46,520 bases of DNA from Micromonospora sp. KC213 (GCF_004348325.1 NZ_SMKF01000024.1:1-46520); one strand, 5' to 3'. Positions 1 through 6,712 are shown, counted from the stretch's first letter. Notes: a model not told the origin generated them from the letters alone. Program-made: numbers and translations.

Positions 1-253
1 GCTCGGGTGCGGGCGGCACCTTGGCCGGGTCCGTGGTGGTCGGCTCGGCGGTGTCGGCCGGCGGCGCGGCGGGCTCGGTCTTGAGCAGCGCGAGCAGTTC
101 CCCGGCCTTGGGTGCGCCGATGCGGAACTCCCGCATGAGCCGGTTGCGGGACGGGAACGCCTCTCCGTCGGGCAGGTCCAGGGCGCGGGCGGCGGGCAAC
201 AGGTCCTCGATGGGCTGCGGGTAGCGGGTGCCGTTGATGGTCGGGGCGGTCAT
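1..253 (-). CDS. Partial element-borne protein with a possible winged-helix segment
   Basis: The ATG at 253 overlaps the stop of the RRQRL gene in an ATGA, so the gene is translationally coupled to it. The reading frame runs off the left edge after 84 codons. The visible part opens with a short conserved-looking N-terminus (MTAPTINGTRYPQPIEDL). A basic segment around residues 35-57 (SRNRLMREF, then APKAGELL) looks like the recognition part of a small winged helix, and an Ala/Pro/Thr-rich stretch follows. Its place after DUF6284 and RRQRL suggests a conjugation or copy-control accessory protein. I do not recognise the family, and the C-terminus is not in the window. Confidence 0.6.
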   Translation of the reverse strand, partial: MTAPTINGTRYPQPIEDLLPAARALDLPDGEAFPSRNRLMREFRIGAPKAGELLALLKTEPAAPPADTAEPTTTDPAKVPPAPE

Positions 254-624
254 GCTGCGTCCTCCAGTGGGTAGGCGCACGCGAGGCATTCGCCCAGCGA
301 GCGCGGGATGTAGTAGGGCCGGACGTGCCTGCAGGTCGGGCAGGTCCGGCGGACGGTCAGCGCGGCGGCAATGGCGCGCCGCTGGGCGGGGGTGGCGGTG
401 CGCTTCGGTCGGGCCAGGTCGACCCGGTACAGGTAGGCGGCGCGGGTGCCGCCCACCCCTTGCCAGAGAACCTGGGCGGCGACCGGTTGACCGCCGGGGC
501 GTAGGCCGGCGGCGGTCAGTTGACGGCGGGTGGCGTAGCCGGGCGGGGCACCTCGCCACCAGTAGGTGGGGATGCCGTACCGAGCCCCGTCCGGATCGTG
601 AAAGGCGGCGCGGATGCGCGACAT
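250..624 (-). CDS. RRQRL-motif zinc-ribbon protein of conjugative elements
   Basis: This 124-aa protein belongs to the small RRQRL-motif zinc-binding proteins found in actinobacterial integrative elements; their molecular role is not established. The motif appears near residues 33-36 as RRQL within TRRQLTAAGLRPGGQ. A zinc ribbon lies at the C-terminus, with CPTC around residues 95-98 and CLAC around residues 113-116. The ATG at 624 overlaps the stop of the DUF6284 gene, and its own stop overlaps the ATG at 253, so three genes form one coupled minus-strand operon. A longer frame continues upstream to 927, but that part is antisense-like and overlaps DUF6284, so I rejected it. Confidence 0.8.
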   Translation of the reverse strand: MSRIRAAFHDPDGARYGIPTYWWRGAPPGYATRRQLTAAGLRPGGQPVAAQVLWQGVGGTRAAYLYRVDLARPKRTATPAQRRAIAAALTVRRTCPTCRHVRPYYIPRSLGECLACAYPLEDAA

Positions 625-869
625 CAGGCCGCGCGGTGCGGGATCGCGTGGGCGGCCAGCTCGGCGGCGGCGCGCGTGACGCGGGCCTCGGCCCGGCGCA
701 ACCGTCGCCAGTCCAGTGCGGTCGGGCCGCCGTGGTCTTCGGCGTAGAGCAGGGTGATTTCGGCGTCGAGTACGTCGAGCTCGGCCGCGATCAGCGGCCA
801 TTCCGCCTCGATGGCGGCCAGGTCTTCGGCAGCCGGCTCGGCGGCGATGAGGGCGAGGTGCTTCCTCAC
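624..869 (-). CDS. DUF6284 family protein
   Basis: The product is 81 aa, acidic in the first half (EPAAEDLAAIEAEWPLI) and Arg/Ala-rich and helical in the second (DWRRLRRAEARVTRAA). This matches the DUF6284 proteins that sit just before the RRQRL gene in Streptomyces and Micromonospora elements; their function is unknown. The start is GTG at 869, with a GGAGG ribosome site five bases upstream (complement of 875-879). It is the first gene of the minus-strand operon, which faces away from the operator array at 1147-1194. Confidence 0.75.
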   Translation of the reverse strand: MRKHLALIAAEPAAEDLAAIEAEWPLIAAELDVLDAEITLLYAEDHGGPTALDWRRLRRAEARVTRAAAELAAHAIPHRAA

Positions 870-1225
870 GGGAACCTCCAGGACGGATCGATGAAGCGGG
901 GACGCCTCGGGCGATAGCCGGGGCCACGCCCGAGGCCGGTTGGTGCAGTGCGCGTGGCCGCTCCGCTCGCCCCGCTCGCCCGGGACCTACCGGGGTCGAC
1001 CACCAGGTGGCTCAAGGCAGGGACACCACTCGGCAGCCCACGCGCACTCATTCCTGTCGCTGTGGAGTTCTCAATGAACGTGCAGCTCACGGCGGTTCCT
1101 GGACGTGCGGCAACGATGTGCCGCCGTTGCCCGAACCATCCGGCTTTACAACTTGGCGTTGTATTCGCAAGGTACAGCGCGACGTTGTATTCGCGCAAGC
1201 ACCTCTACCGCGTAGGCTTGTAGTG
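870..1225. other. Divergent control region between the DUF6284 operon and the HTH gene
   Basis: No convincing gene lies here. Several frames stay open (for example 866-1198 minus) but they look like GC-bias artefacts with no ribosome site or family resemblance. The region should hold the promoters of both flanking units. The structured part is the repeat array at 1147-1194, close to the plus-strand HTH gene. Confidence 0.6.
1147..1194. promoter_or_regulatory. Operator-like array of GTTGTA half-sites
   Basis: An inverted repeat TACAAC-N5-GTTGTA spans 1147-1163. An 11-base word, GTTGTATTCGC, occurs at 1158-1168 and again at 1184-1194, 26 bp apart in the same orientation. This half-site repetition is typical of a dimeric repressor, such as the GntR-type regulators that control transfer in these elements. 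It lies 32-79 bp upstream of the HTH gene and roughly 280 bp upstream of DUF6284. The regulator is not identified. Confidence 0.55.
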
Positions 1226-1450
1226 ATGACTGCTGCCGAGCTGCCCACCGACTGGTGGACCACCGAGCACGTGCGCTCCTACCTGGCGTCGGTAGGCGTG
1301 CCGATCAGTCGTGCCACCTGGGCCTCATATGTGTCCCGAGGTCAGGCGCCCGCGCCGGATCGCATGTTCGGCCGGTCGCCTGCCTGGCGACCAAAGACCA
1401 TTCAGCAGTGGCAGGCCGGGAGGCCGCGCCGGGGCACTCCGGCTGACTAG
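1226..1450 (+). CDS. Small HTH DNA-binding protein (MerR/AlpA-like, element-borne)
   Basis: The protein is 74 aa. Its central part (WTTEHVRSYL, then ISRATWASYVSRGQAPAPDR, then WRPKTIQQW) reads as a minimal MerR/AlpA-type winged helix: an opening helix, a recognition helix, a Pro-rich wing and a C-terminal helix with a conserved Trp. Proteins of this form in actinobacterial elements are annotated variously as excisionases or small transcription regulators. With no integrase beside it, a regulatory role is as likely as excision. The ATG at 1226 has no clear ribosome site and a TAGGCT hexamer ends 7 bases upstream, so the message may be leaderless. It runs divergently from DUF6284. Confidence 0.65.
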   Translation: MTAAELPTDWWTTEHVRSYLASVGVPISRATWASYVSRGQAPAPDRMFGRSPAWRPKTIQQWQAGRPRRGTPAD

Positions 1451-1577
1451 CTCGGATCACTCTTGCCTCCCGTCCTCCCCGTCAATCTGCGGCGGCAGCT
1501 TGCTCGCCTGCCAATGAGAGTGCCCGGAGATCGACGGACAGGGCAGGTCCTACGCACGGACACGAAGGACACGCGGC

Positions 1578-2744
1578 ATGTCCATTGAGGCCAGTCGGCA
1601 GTTCAAGCCCAACCTTGTGCTGGTCAATCGGCGCAAGGCGGCAGGATGGGACTCACGAAAGCGCGCCGCGCGCGAGCTGCACCGCCTGGGTCTACAGCAC
1701 GGCATCCGCGAGACGCCGACCGTCGAGGCCATCGAAAAGGCGATGTACCGGCACGAGACCGGGCGCGTGGCGGTCACAGACCCGATCTACCGGCAGCTCT
1801 ACTGCCTTGCGTACGGAGCAAAGCCGCACGACTTGTTCGGCGAGCTGACGCGGGGTGGGGAGGAACGGCCCCACTTCTCCGTCCGGTCGCACAAGTTCGT
1901 GCCAGCATTTGTCGGGGCCGAGGCGGCAGCCTTGCTGCGAGATGACGCGGGCTGCGTGCCGGCCGAGGGCCAGTGGTACCCCTGCGACTCGGCCGCGGTT
2001 GAGCACCCCGAGGGTGACTGCGCCCTCTACGTCTGGCCCTGCGGCTCAGCAGTCTTCCACCTAGTCGAGTCGTTGCAGATGTCGTCCATTGCTGCGCTGG
2101 CGGCCTGGCGAAAGGTGTCGTACGGCGACAACATCAAGTGGGCATCGGACTACCTGAGCCGCATCGTGCCTGACGTTGATGACGCAGGGCTCTACGTCCT
2201 TGGAACGCATTGGCTGATCGAGCCGGCGTGGCCGGCCGAGCTGGTCGAGCCAGCCCTACGCATCATGTCGACGCCCTCCGTTCTACTGCATCGAGACCGC
2301 CCAATGGATGACGAGCATCTGGCCCACGCCGAGCTGATCGAGCAGTCGTTGCTCGCCGAAGCGTACGACCACGGGGGCATCGAATCGTTCGGCGTACGGG
2401 GCATCTCATCCGGATACGCGTCCTGGTCGGGCGTCGTCTACCACCCAATTGCACCGGAGCGGGCGCTGACGGAGGCCGAGTTGGTCGCCTGCGAACTCGC
2501 GGTCCAGTCCATGTGGGCGTTCACGGACGCCATTACACGCCGCATCGAGCAGGGCCATGACCCGGAAGTGCCACATGAGTACGGGTGGCGGTACCTTCGG
2601 GGCGTTCGTTCCCGCTTGACGACTTCTCGGCCGCGAGAGACCGGCCAACATCAGGCGATGCGTCGGGTGATCCTAAGGACGAGCGATCTCCTGCCAGCTT
2701 TAGAACAAGCCATCGAAACTCTCCACGACACGGATCGAGGTTGA
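1578..2744 (+). CDS. HTH regulator with a large unknown C-terminal domain
   Basis: This 388-aa protein starts at ATG 1578 with a GAAGGA ribosome site at 1564-1569. The first 90 residues look like a Cro/C1-type HTH of the long-spaced actinobacterial kind: a basic opening helix (NRRKAAGWDSRKRAARELHRLG), a TPTVEAIEKAMYRHETG segment, and a YCLAYGAKPHDLFGE end typical of XRE proteins. The remaining 300 residues have Trp and His-rich patches and no motif I recognise. The cysteine hydrolase follows after 4 bases, so the two form one operon. The gene contains a TTA codon near its 3' end. It is probably a regulator of the hydrolase or of a ligand response; that role is inference. Confidence 0.65.
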   Translation: MSIEASRQFKPNLVLVNRRKAAGWDSRKRAARELHRLGLQHGIRETPTVEAIEKAMYRHETGRVAVTDPIYRQLYCLAYGAKPHDLFGELTRGGEERPHFSVRSHKFVPAFVGAEAAALLRDDAGCVPAEGQWYPCDSAAVEHPEGDCALYVWPCGSAVFHLVESLQMSSIAALAAWRKVSYGDNIKWASDYLSRIVPDVDDAGLYVLGTHWLIEPAWPAELVEPALRIMSTPSVLLHRDRPMDDEHLAHAELIEQSLLAEAYDHGGIESFGVRGISSGYASWSGVVYHPIAPERALTEAELVACELAVQSMWAFTDAITRRIEQGHDPEVPHEYGWRYLRGVRSRLTTSRPRETGQHQAMRRVILRTSDLLPALEQAIETLHDTDRG

Positions 2745-2748
2745 GGCA

Positions 2749-3303
2749 GTGACCAAGGATCGGCCGGTCCTCGTGGTGACCGACATGCAAAACGGATTCG
2801 TCCGAGAGCAGTCAGAGCATGTCGTACCGGTCATCGTCGAGCTGGTTCGGCGTTGGCAAGCAGCCGGCGGCGAAACGCTATTCACGCGCTACATCAATTA
2901 TCCTGGAAGCCCCTTTGAGCGGTTCTTCGACTGGAGACGCCTCCAATCGTCTCCCGATACGGATATCGTGCCTGAACTGCTGCCGCACCTTGAACGGGGG
3001 CTCCTTCTAGATAAGAAGATCTACAGCCCCTTCACCTTAGAAGGCGAAGCATTGTTCAAGCAGCAGGGATGGAACGAGTTCTACTTCTGCGGGATAGCGA
3101 CCGAGAGTTGCGTACTAAAGGGAGCCGTCGACGCATTTGAGCGCGGCTACACACCCTGGTTAATCGCCGACGCATCCGCCAGTCATGCTGGCACTGAGGC
3201 CCATAACGCGGGCCTACTAGTTGCTCGACGTTTCATCGGCCCCAAGCAGGTCATAACGAAGGCTGAGATCCCCGCGGGCCTGTTAGCAGGCGGAGAAATT
3301 TAG
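2749..3303 (+). CDS. Cysteine hydrolase of the isochorismatase-like family
   Basis: This 184-aa protein has the full length and layout of isochorismatase-like hydrolases. The catalytic triad is visible as Asp12 (VLVVTDMQNGF), Lys89 (LLDKKIYSPF) and Cys121 (GIATESCVLKGA), with the usual GIATES cis-peptide loop before the cysteine. Family members cleave amides such as nicotinamide, N-carbamoyl compounds or isochorismate; the substrate here cannot be told. The GTG start lies four bases after the HTH gene stop. Codon use is unlike the chromosome: three TTA leucine codons plus AGA, ATA and CTA. That points to transfer and possible bldA-type control. Confidence 0.85.
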   Translation: MTKDRPVLVVTDMQNGFVREQSEHVVPVIVELVRRWQAAGGETLFTRYINYPGSPFERFFDWRRLQSSPDTDIVPELLPHLERGLLLDKKIYSPFTLEGEALFKQQGWNEFYFCGIATESCVLKGAVDAFERGYTPWLIADASASHAGTEAHNAGLLVARRFIGPKQVITKAEIPAGLLAGGEI

Positions 3304-3337
3304 GCGATATTGCCTCTATCTCCACTGTTCACGAGAG

Positions 3338-3374
3338 GGAGAGGCCGGGGGCACATTCGCCGCCCGACCTCTCC
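3338..3374. terminator. Bidirectional stem-loop between convergent cargo genes
   Basis: Arms GGAGAGG (3338-3344) and CCTCTCC (3368-3374) pair. After one mismatch they continue as CGGG with CCCG (3346-3349 and 3363-3366) around a 13-base loop. The hairpin lies in the 77-bp gap between the stops of the hydrolase and the XRE-ImmA gene, as expected for a shared terminator. There is no T-run. Confidence 0.6.
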
Positions 3375-3380
3375 GAATAC

Positions 3381-4574
3381 CTACGCCCTAACGCTAAATA
3401 GAGGGACTACACTTTCCGAGTCAGCAACGGAATCAGCAACCTTCCGCCGGGAAGCGTTAGGCACTTCGTCAGGGCCGATATTGCGGACAGGGATACGAGA
3501 TGTTGCTGCTTCGAATATCGAGAGCGGCACTCGGCATTCCCGAGCCAAAGCCACGGCAGTATAGCCACCCCCAATCAACAGTTCCCTGCCCTTAGGGAGA
3601 GCCGAAGGACTTTCAACAGCCGGCATTGGGCCAGGCTCCCGGCGTCTCCATCCTCTGGCGGATAGCGTGGTCATGGCGTTCTCATAGGTGGTTGCGCTCA
3701 TAACACCGAGTTGACGCGCCCGATAGAGAAGCGCCTGCATGCTGACGCGCCACTCGTCCTTTAGGATCATCAGGCTTCGCCAGTCTGCTTTCCGGGGTAA
3801 GACCTGGGATATTTCCTCCGCAGGCATAAGGAACTCTGCCGCAAACCGGTTTGCTTGGTCCTCCACGATGCGGTCGCCTGGTTCTGCCTCCGCATGCATG
3901 ACTAGATGGCCGAGTTCGTGAGCTACGTCGTATCGCTGGCGGTAGTAGTCGTCCTTAACCGGGTTCAGTAGAACTATAGGACGAGTTGGCTCACTGAAAG
4001 AGAAGGCGTCCACGGACGCTGCTTGGGGAGGGCAGAAGACCACGAGAATTCCGTGATTTTCCACTAGGCGAACCAAATGCCCAATAGGGCCAGGCGGAAT
4101 TCGCCAGAGCTGCCGAAGCTGGCGAGCTACTGCCTCCGGTTGGCTCAGATCCATGCAATCTGGTGCAACGGGAATTTCCGGCACATCACAATCTGGAAAT
4201 TCGACGTGCCGACCAAACACGGTGGCAATATCGTTTACGAGCAGCCCATACGCGTACGCTTGGTCTCGCGTGATCTGCGGCGTGGATCGCAGCGACCTGA
4301 AATGTGGCGCAGGCAGGCCACCTCTGTCCCCATCCCCGGCCAGGAAAAACGCTGGCTCCACACCGAGCGATAGGCATAGTTGGGCCACAGTGGCAGGGGC
4401 GGGCCGCTTTGTGCCGTTCTCGTAAGAAGACACCGCAGTAGGCGTCTTCCCGATCAGGTCGGCAAGTCCGTTCTTCCTAAGACCCGCAATCTGGCGGGCA
4501 ATAGTTAGGCGCCTGCCGCTAAACAGTCGTGCAACGTCGAGTAATTCGAGGGCGGGAGGCTTGGGGGGAGTCAT
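3381..4574 (-). CDS. XRE HTH - ImmA/IrrE metallopeptidase fusion
   Basis: This 397-aa protein has a Cro/C1 HTH at about residues 20-75 (IARQIAGLRKNGLADLIG, then TPTAVSSYENGTKRP) followed by an ImmA/IrrE zinc peptidase. The zinc motif HELGH is at residues 219-223, with a downstream glutamate in EDQANRFAAEFLMP (about 239). Such fusions both bind DNA and cleave a repressor or toxin-linked partner; ICEBs1 ImmA is the classical family example. The ATG at 4574 shares one base with the stop of the 267-aa gene (TAATG), so the two are translationally coupled. About 80 residues after the peptidase lack a recognisable domain. TTA, ATT and AGG codons suggest imported DNA. Confidence 0.85.
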   Translation of the reverse strand: MTPPKPPALELLDVARLFSGRRLTIARQIAGLRKNGLADLIGKTPTAVSSYENGTKRPAPATVAQLCLSLGVEPAFFLAGDGDRGGLPAPHFRSLRSTPQITRDQAYAYGLLVNDIATVFGRHVEFPDCDVPEIPVAPDCMDLSQPEAVARQLRQLWRIPPGPIGHLVRLVENHGILVVFCPPQAASVDAFSFSEPTRPIVLLNPVKDDYYRQRYDVAHELGHLVMHAEAEPGDRIVEDQANRFAAEFLMPAEEISQVLPRKADWRSLMILKDEWRVSMQALLYRARQLGVMSATTYENAMTTLSARGWRRREPGPMPAVESPSALPKGRELLIGGGYTAVALARECRVPLSIFEAATSRIPVRNIGPDEVPNASRRKVADSVADSESVVPLFSVRA

Positions 4575-5377
4575 TATCCCTCGTTCTGTGCTGAGTTTTC
4601 TCGGATGTCCTTAGTACGGAGACGAACAGGCGCATCCGGTACGCCGATGTCGGCGAGCCTCTCGGGCGTGCGTGGGTCCGGAATGCCGCCACGACGGGGG
4701 CCTTGGCCCGAACCGCCGTCATCCTCCAGGATATTCGCGCACCAATGCCAAGCGGTGCGACGACGCTGCCGGATTTTTGGCCGGCCCAGGTAGAACTCGG
4801 GCAGACCGAAATCCAGGTCAATGCCGTGTGCGACAACCAGAGTCGTGGTGTCGTCGCTTTGGCTTGCATCGCCACTAATCAGTCGGAAGATATCTTCTAG
4901 GCCAGGCGGGATCTCCAGCGGGAGCTGGCCTGGATACGGCTGCGACGCCGCCCGCCGCTTAGTCGGGCTCTTCCATCTCAGGTACTTGACCTCGCCGGCC
5001 TTGGTCGAGGCGAGGAGCCAACGCCAGCGGCCGAGCCTCCAACCTGGAGAGCCAGTCAGGTCCGCTCTTGCCACCGTGCCGGGTGGAATCCTGGGCATGG
5101 ACCGGAACTCAGCGCCGCTGATGCCTGCGGCAACTACATCGAGGCCCGCGTCCGCTTGCTCCGCAGATTCCACGGCGTACTTACCGCAGGAGAAGACGCG
5201 GTCGAGCCGATCGCACATGAGCTTGTGACCGACGGTGCCGACTGTGGTCTGGTCGTGGCCGGTCTCGGGGTCGTAGTCGCGCCAGGTCCTCTGGTACGCC
5301 GACCGACGCGCCCACTGCAACCCGGCAAGAACACCGGCGGCCTTGAGATCCGCCAGTACTTCTTCCTGCTCGTCCAT
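4574..5377 (-). CDS. Unknown 267-aa partner of the XRE-ImmA protein
   Basis: I do not recognise this family. The protein is soluble, with no signal peptide or membrane segment. It begins with an acidic helix (MDEQEEVLADLKAAGVLAG). Its middle is Trp/Arg-rich (GWRLGRWRWLLAST, KYLRWKSPTKRR) and later comes a hydrophobic strand with acidic residues (TLVVAHGIDLDFGLPEFYLG). The C-terminus is basic and disordered-looking. It is the first gene of a two-gene operon coupled by a one-base overlap to XRE-ImmA, inside a mobile element near its attachment site. Plausible roles are substrate of the peptidase, toxin or effector, or sensor; none is proven. The ATG at 5377 has no strong ribosome site, and a TAGTGT hexamer at 5390-5385 would give a leaderless start. 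Confidence 0.7.
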   Translation of the reverse strand: MDEQEEVLADLKAAGVLAGLQWARRSAYQRTWRDYDPETGHDQTTVGTVGHKLMCDRLDRVFSCGKYAVESAEQADAGLDVVAAGISGAEFRSMPRIPPGTVARADLTGSPGWRLGRWRWLLASTKAGEVKYLRWKSPTKRRAASQPYPGQLPLEIPPGLEDIFRLISGDASQSDDTTTLVVAHGIDLDFGLPEFYLGRPKIRQRRRTAWHWCANILEDDGGSGQGPRRGGIPDPRTPERLADIGVPDAPVRLRTKDIRENSAQNEG

Positions 5378-5424
5378 GAAGGGGACACTATCTGATCTCT
5401 AACTTTTTTGCGCTCACTGAACCG

Positions 5425-5442
5425 ATGTGAGCTGTGTCACAT
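5425..5442. promoter_or_regulatory. Perfect CRP/GlxR-type palindrome
   Basis: The sequence ATGTGAGCTGTGTCACAT is a perfect inverted repeat with a 6-base spacer. Its core, TGTGA-N6-TCACA, equals the consensus of Crp-family regulators, including actinobacterial Crp/GlxR. It is centred about 56 bp upstream of the ATG of the 267-aa gene. It could instead be the operator of the XRE protein encoded downstream. Confidence 0.55.
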
Positions 5443-5623
5443 AGCCTTGCGCTCTTGGAGCGCTGCCCCGCCGCCCGCCCGCCGCCGGTCGGCCGGCTGA
5501 CCCCTCGGCAGTCTCAATCACAGTCTCGTTCGTTCACGTACGCGCACGTCCGGCAAGGTCCCGCCTCAAGTTGAGGCCGCTGCTTAATACAGCCGCAGCC
5601 GTAGGCGAACGCGGGACAACAGA

Positions 5624-5678
5624 CTTGGAAAGCGTGTTGGGTTAACACCCTCACGAGTTCGAATCTCGTATCCTCCGC
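5624..5678 (+). other. attR: 3' half of tRNA-Ser(GGA)
   Basis: From the GGA anticodon loop onward this reads as the 3' part of tRNA-Ser(GGA): the 3' anticodon strand AAAGCGTG, a long variable arm, the T-loop GTTCGAATC and the acceptor strand ATCCTCC plus discriminator G. The 5' half is missing: the five bases before the anticodon loop do not pair with GCGTG, and no acceptor or D-arm precedes. This is the remnant made when an element integrates at the anticodon loop of a tRNA and restores the intact gene at its other end. The remnant reads rightward, so the element lies to its left. Confidence 0.85.
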
Positions 5679-5700
5679 TCGTCTGAGCAGGGAAAACGAC

Positions 5701-5728
5701 AGGGCCGGCCCCCACGGGGACCGGCCCT
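5701..5728 (+). terminator. Stem-loop after the tRNA-Ser remnant
   Basis: Arms AGGGCCGG (5701-5708) and CCGGCCCT (5721-5728) pair perfectly, with further C/G pairing inside. It sits about 23 bp past the tRNA 3' end and is probably the original chromosomal terminator of the tRNA-Ser gene, left on this side by the integration. Confidence 0.65.
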
Positions 5729-5921
5729 GAATCGTCTCTGCGGTCGCTCTCGTCCCGGTGGATCCAGGCCCGGGCACGCCCACCCGGCCTCCCCGGCACC
5801 GTCGGGAACGGGCGCGGCCGTGTGTGCGGGCGGCAGCACTGCCACTCGCGGCCCACCGGAACCAGCGGGTCGAGCGTCAGCGGGGCGGGCTCAATTTCTC
5901 CTCAAGAGAAGCGGCACTCCG

Positions 5922-5950
5922 ATGACCAGCGACGGCCATGCCGGCATAAT
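5922..5950 (+). promoter_or_regulatory. Candidate promoter of the secreted 161-aa protein
   Basis: ATGACC (5922-5927) and CATAAT (5945-5950) are separated by 17 bp, a fair match to the -35 and -10 consensus. Transcription would start near 5957, about 29 bases before the GTG start and 17 before its ribosome site. Confidence 0.45.
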
Positions 5951-5985
5951 CCCCTCTCTTCGGCGCCCTAATGAAGGAGAGACGC

Positions 5986-6471
5986 GTGCAGGTACTTCTG
6001 GTGGGAATCTTGCGGTCCAGGCTCGGCTTTCGCGGCGGGGCTCTCGCCCTTGTGGCGACGATCATGGCTGTTTTCGCCGCGCCGACACCGAGCATGGCCG
6101 CCGATGACGACTACCTCGACGTGTGCGGTTATTCGTCAGTGTCCTGTCAGACCGGAGTCAAGGTCGCGGGGCCGGTCGGCGAATGCCTCATGACGACCGC
6201 CTACTACCACTCCACCATCGTTTGCGTCGACTACAGCGGCGACTACGTCTACGTCAAGGACAACGACGCCGACAGCTACTCGGGGCTGGCGTACATCTGG
6301 AGCCAGTACGGCGTCGCCGACCGGTACTGCCGCAACACCCATGGAAACGGCACCTGGGCCAGGTGCAACTTCGACTGGAGCGAGGACGGCACCAAGCGGG
6401 TACGCGGCGGCGTCCGCTACAGCCACAACTCGTGGGCGGCCGGGCACCTGTGGGAGTTCTCCGGCAAGTGA
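5986..6471 (+). CDS. Small secreted protein of unknown function
   Basis: The product is 161 aa with a signal peptide: Arg residues, the hydrophobic run GGALALVATIMAVFA, and a likely Ala-X-Ala cleavage site near PSMAA before DDDYLD. The mature part is rich in Tyr, Asp, Gly and Cys; its cysteines (in VCGYSSVSCQTG, GECLM, IVCVD, YCRN, WARCNF) suggest disulfides. I chose the GTG at 5986 because a strong ribosome site, AAGGAG (5974-5979), lies six bases upstream. The ATG at 5971 would place that site inside the gene. It lies just outside the element on the chromosomal side. The family is unknown. Confidence 0.7.
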   Translation: MQVLLVGILRSRLGFRGGALALVATIMAVFAAPTPSMAADDDYLDVCGYSSVSCQTGVKVAGPVGECLMTTAYYHSTIVCVDYSGDYVYVKDNDADSYSGLAYIWSQYGVADRYCRNTHGNGTWARCNFDWSEDGTKRVRGGVRYSHNSWAAGHLWEFSGK

Positions 6472-6624
6472 CCGTGTTGGCTGATCCTCGGGCTGAGCAT
6501 CGCCGGGCTCGTGGTGGCCGCCGTCACGGTCCGCGTAACCCGACCCGGCGAGCGGCCGCCACAGCAGCCCGCGGTGGCGAACCGAGGGAGTTTCACGCAA
6601 CGACGACGGCCGGGGCCGCTCTGA
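6472..6624 (+). other. In-frame membrane-anchor-like stretch after the stop codon
   Basis: Directly after the TGA at 6469-6471, in the same frame, 50 more sense codons follow to a TGA at 6622. They encode a good transmembrane helix (WLILGLSIAGLVVAAVTV) and a basic Pro/Gln/Arg tail. This could be the lost C-terminal anchor of the secreted protein, a stop-readthrough form, or a piece of another decayed gene. Nothing in it gives an independent start, so I do not call it a gene. Confidence 0.35.
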
Positions 6625-6712
6625 ACAGGGCGGCCCCGGGCCGTACGGCGGCACCAGAATCGGCTGGTGCGCCGCCCGAGATCGCGGCGATACCGGGCGC
6701 GTGGGAGAACGT

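Larger units (their letters stand above)
1..5678. mobile_element. Right end of an integrated pSAM2-type actinobacterial conjugative element
   Basis: This segment holds the marker gene pair DUF6284 and RRQRL zinc ribbon, typical of actinobacterial integrative conjugative elements, plus a small HTH protein and non-core cargo. It ends at a 3'-half tRNA-Ser copy, the normal footprint of a tyrosine integrase that uses a tRNA gene as attB. No integrase, RepSA or FtsK-like transfer protein lies in the window, so they should be left of position 1, next to the intact tRNA-Ser. Genes from about 2.7 to 4.6 kb contain TTA, ATA, AGA and CTA codons that are rare elsewhere here, which fits recent acquisition. 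The left boundary is not visible. Confidence 0.8.
5378..5985. other. Element-chromosome junction region
   Basis: This 608-bp stretch contains the TGTGA palindrome (5425-5442), a second short palindrome GCGCTC-TTG-GAGCGC (5449-5463), the tRNA-Ser remnant (5624-5678), a hairpin (5701-5728) and the promoter of the next secreted protein. Open frames on the minus strand across 5514-5856 read through the tRNA remnant and are artefacts. No protein gene is supported here. Confidence 0.7.

Noticed and set aside
625..927. Upstream extension of the RRQRL gene to 927
   Set aside because: It overlaps the DUF6284 gene in another frame, is Arg/Pro/Gly-biased and lacks a ribosome site; the ATG at 624 has an ATGA overlap.
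5514..5856. Minus-strand frames of 60-90 aa across the tRNA-Ser remnant
   Set aside because: They read the complement of the tRNA half-gene (the RFELVR and DSNS-like peptides come from it), a well-known annotation artefact.
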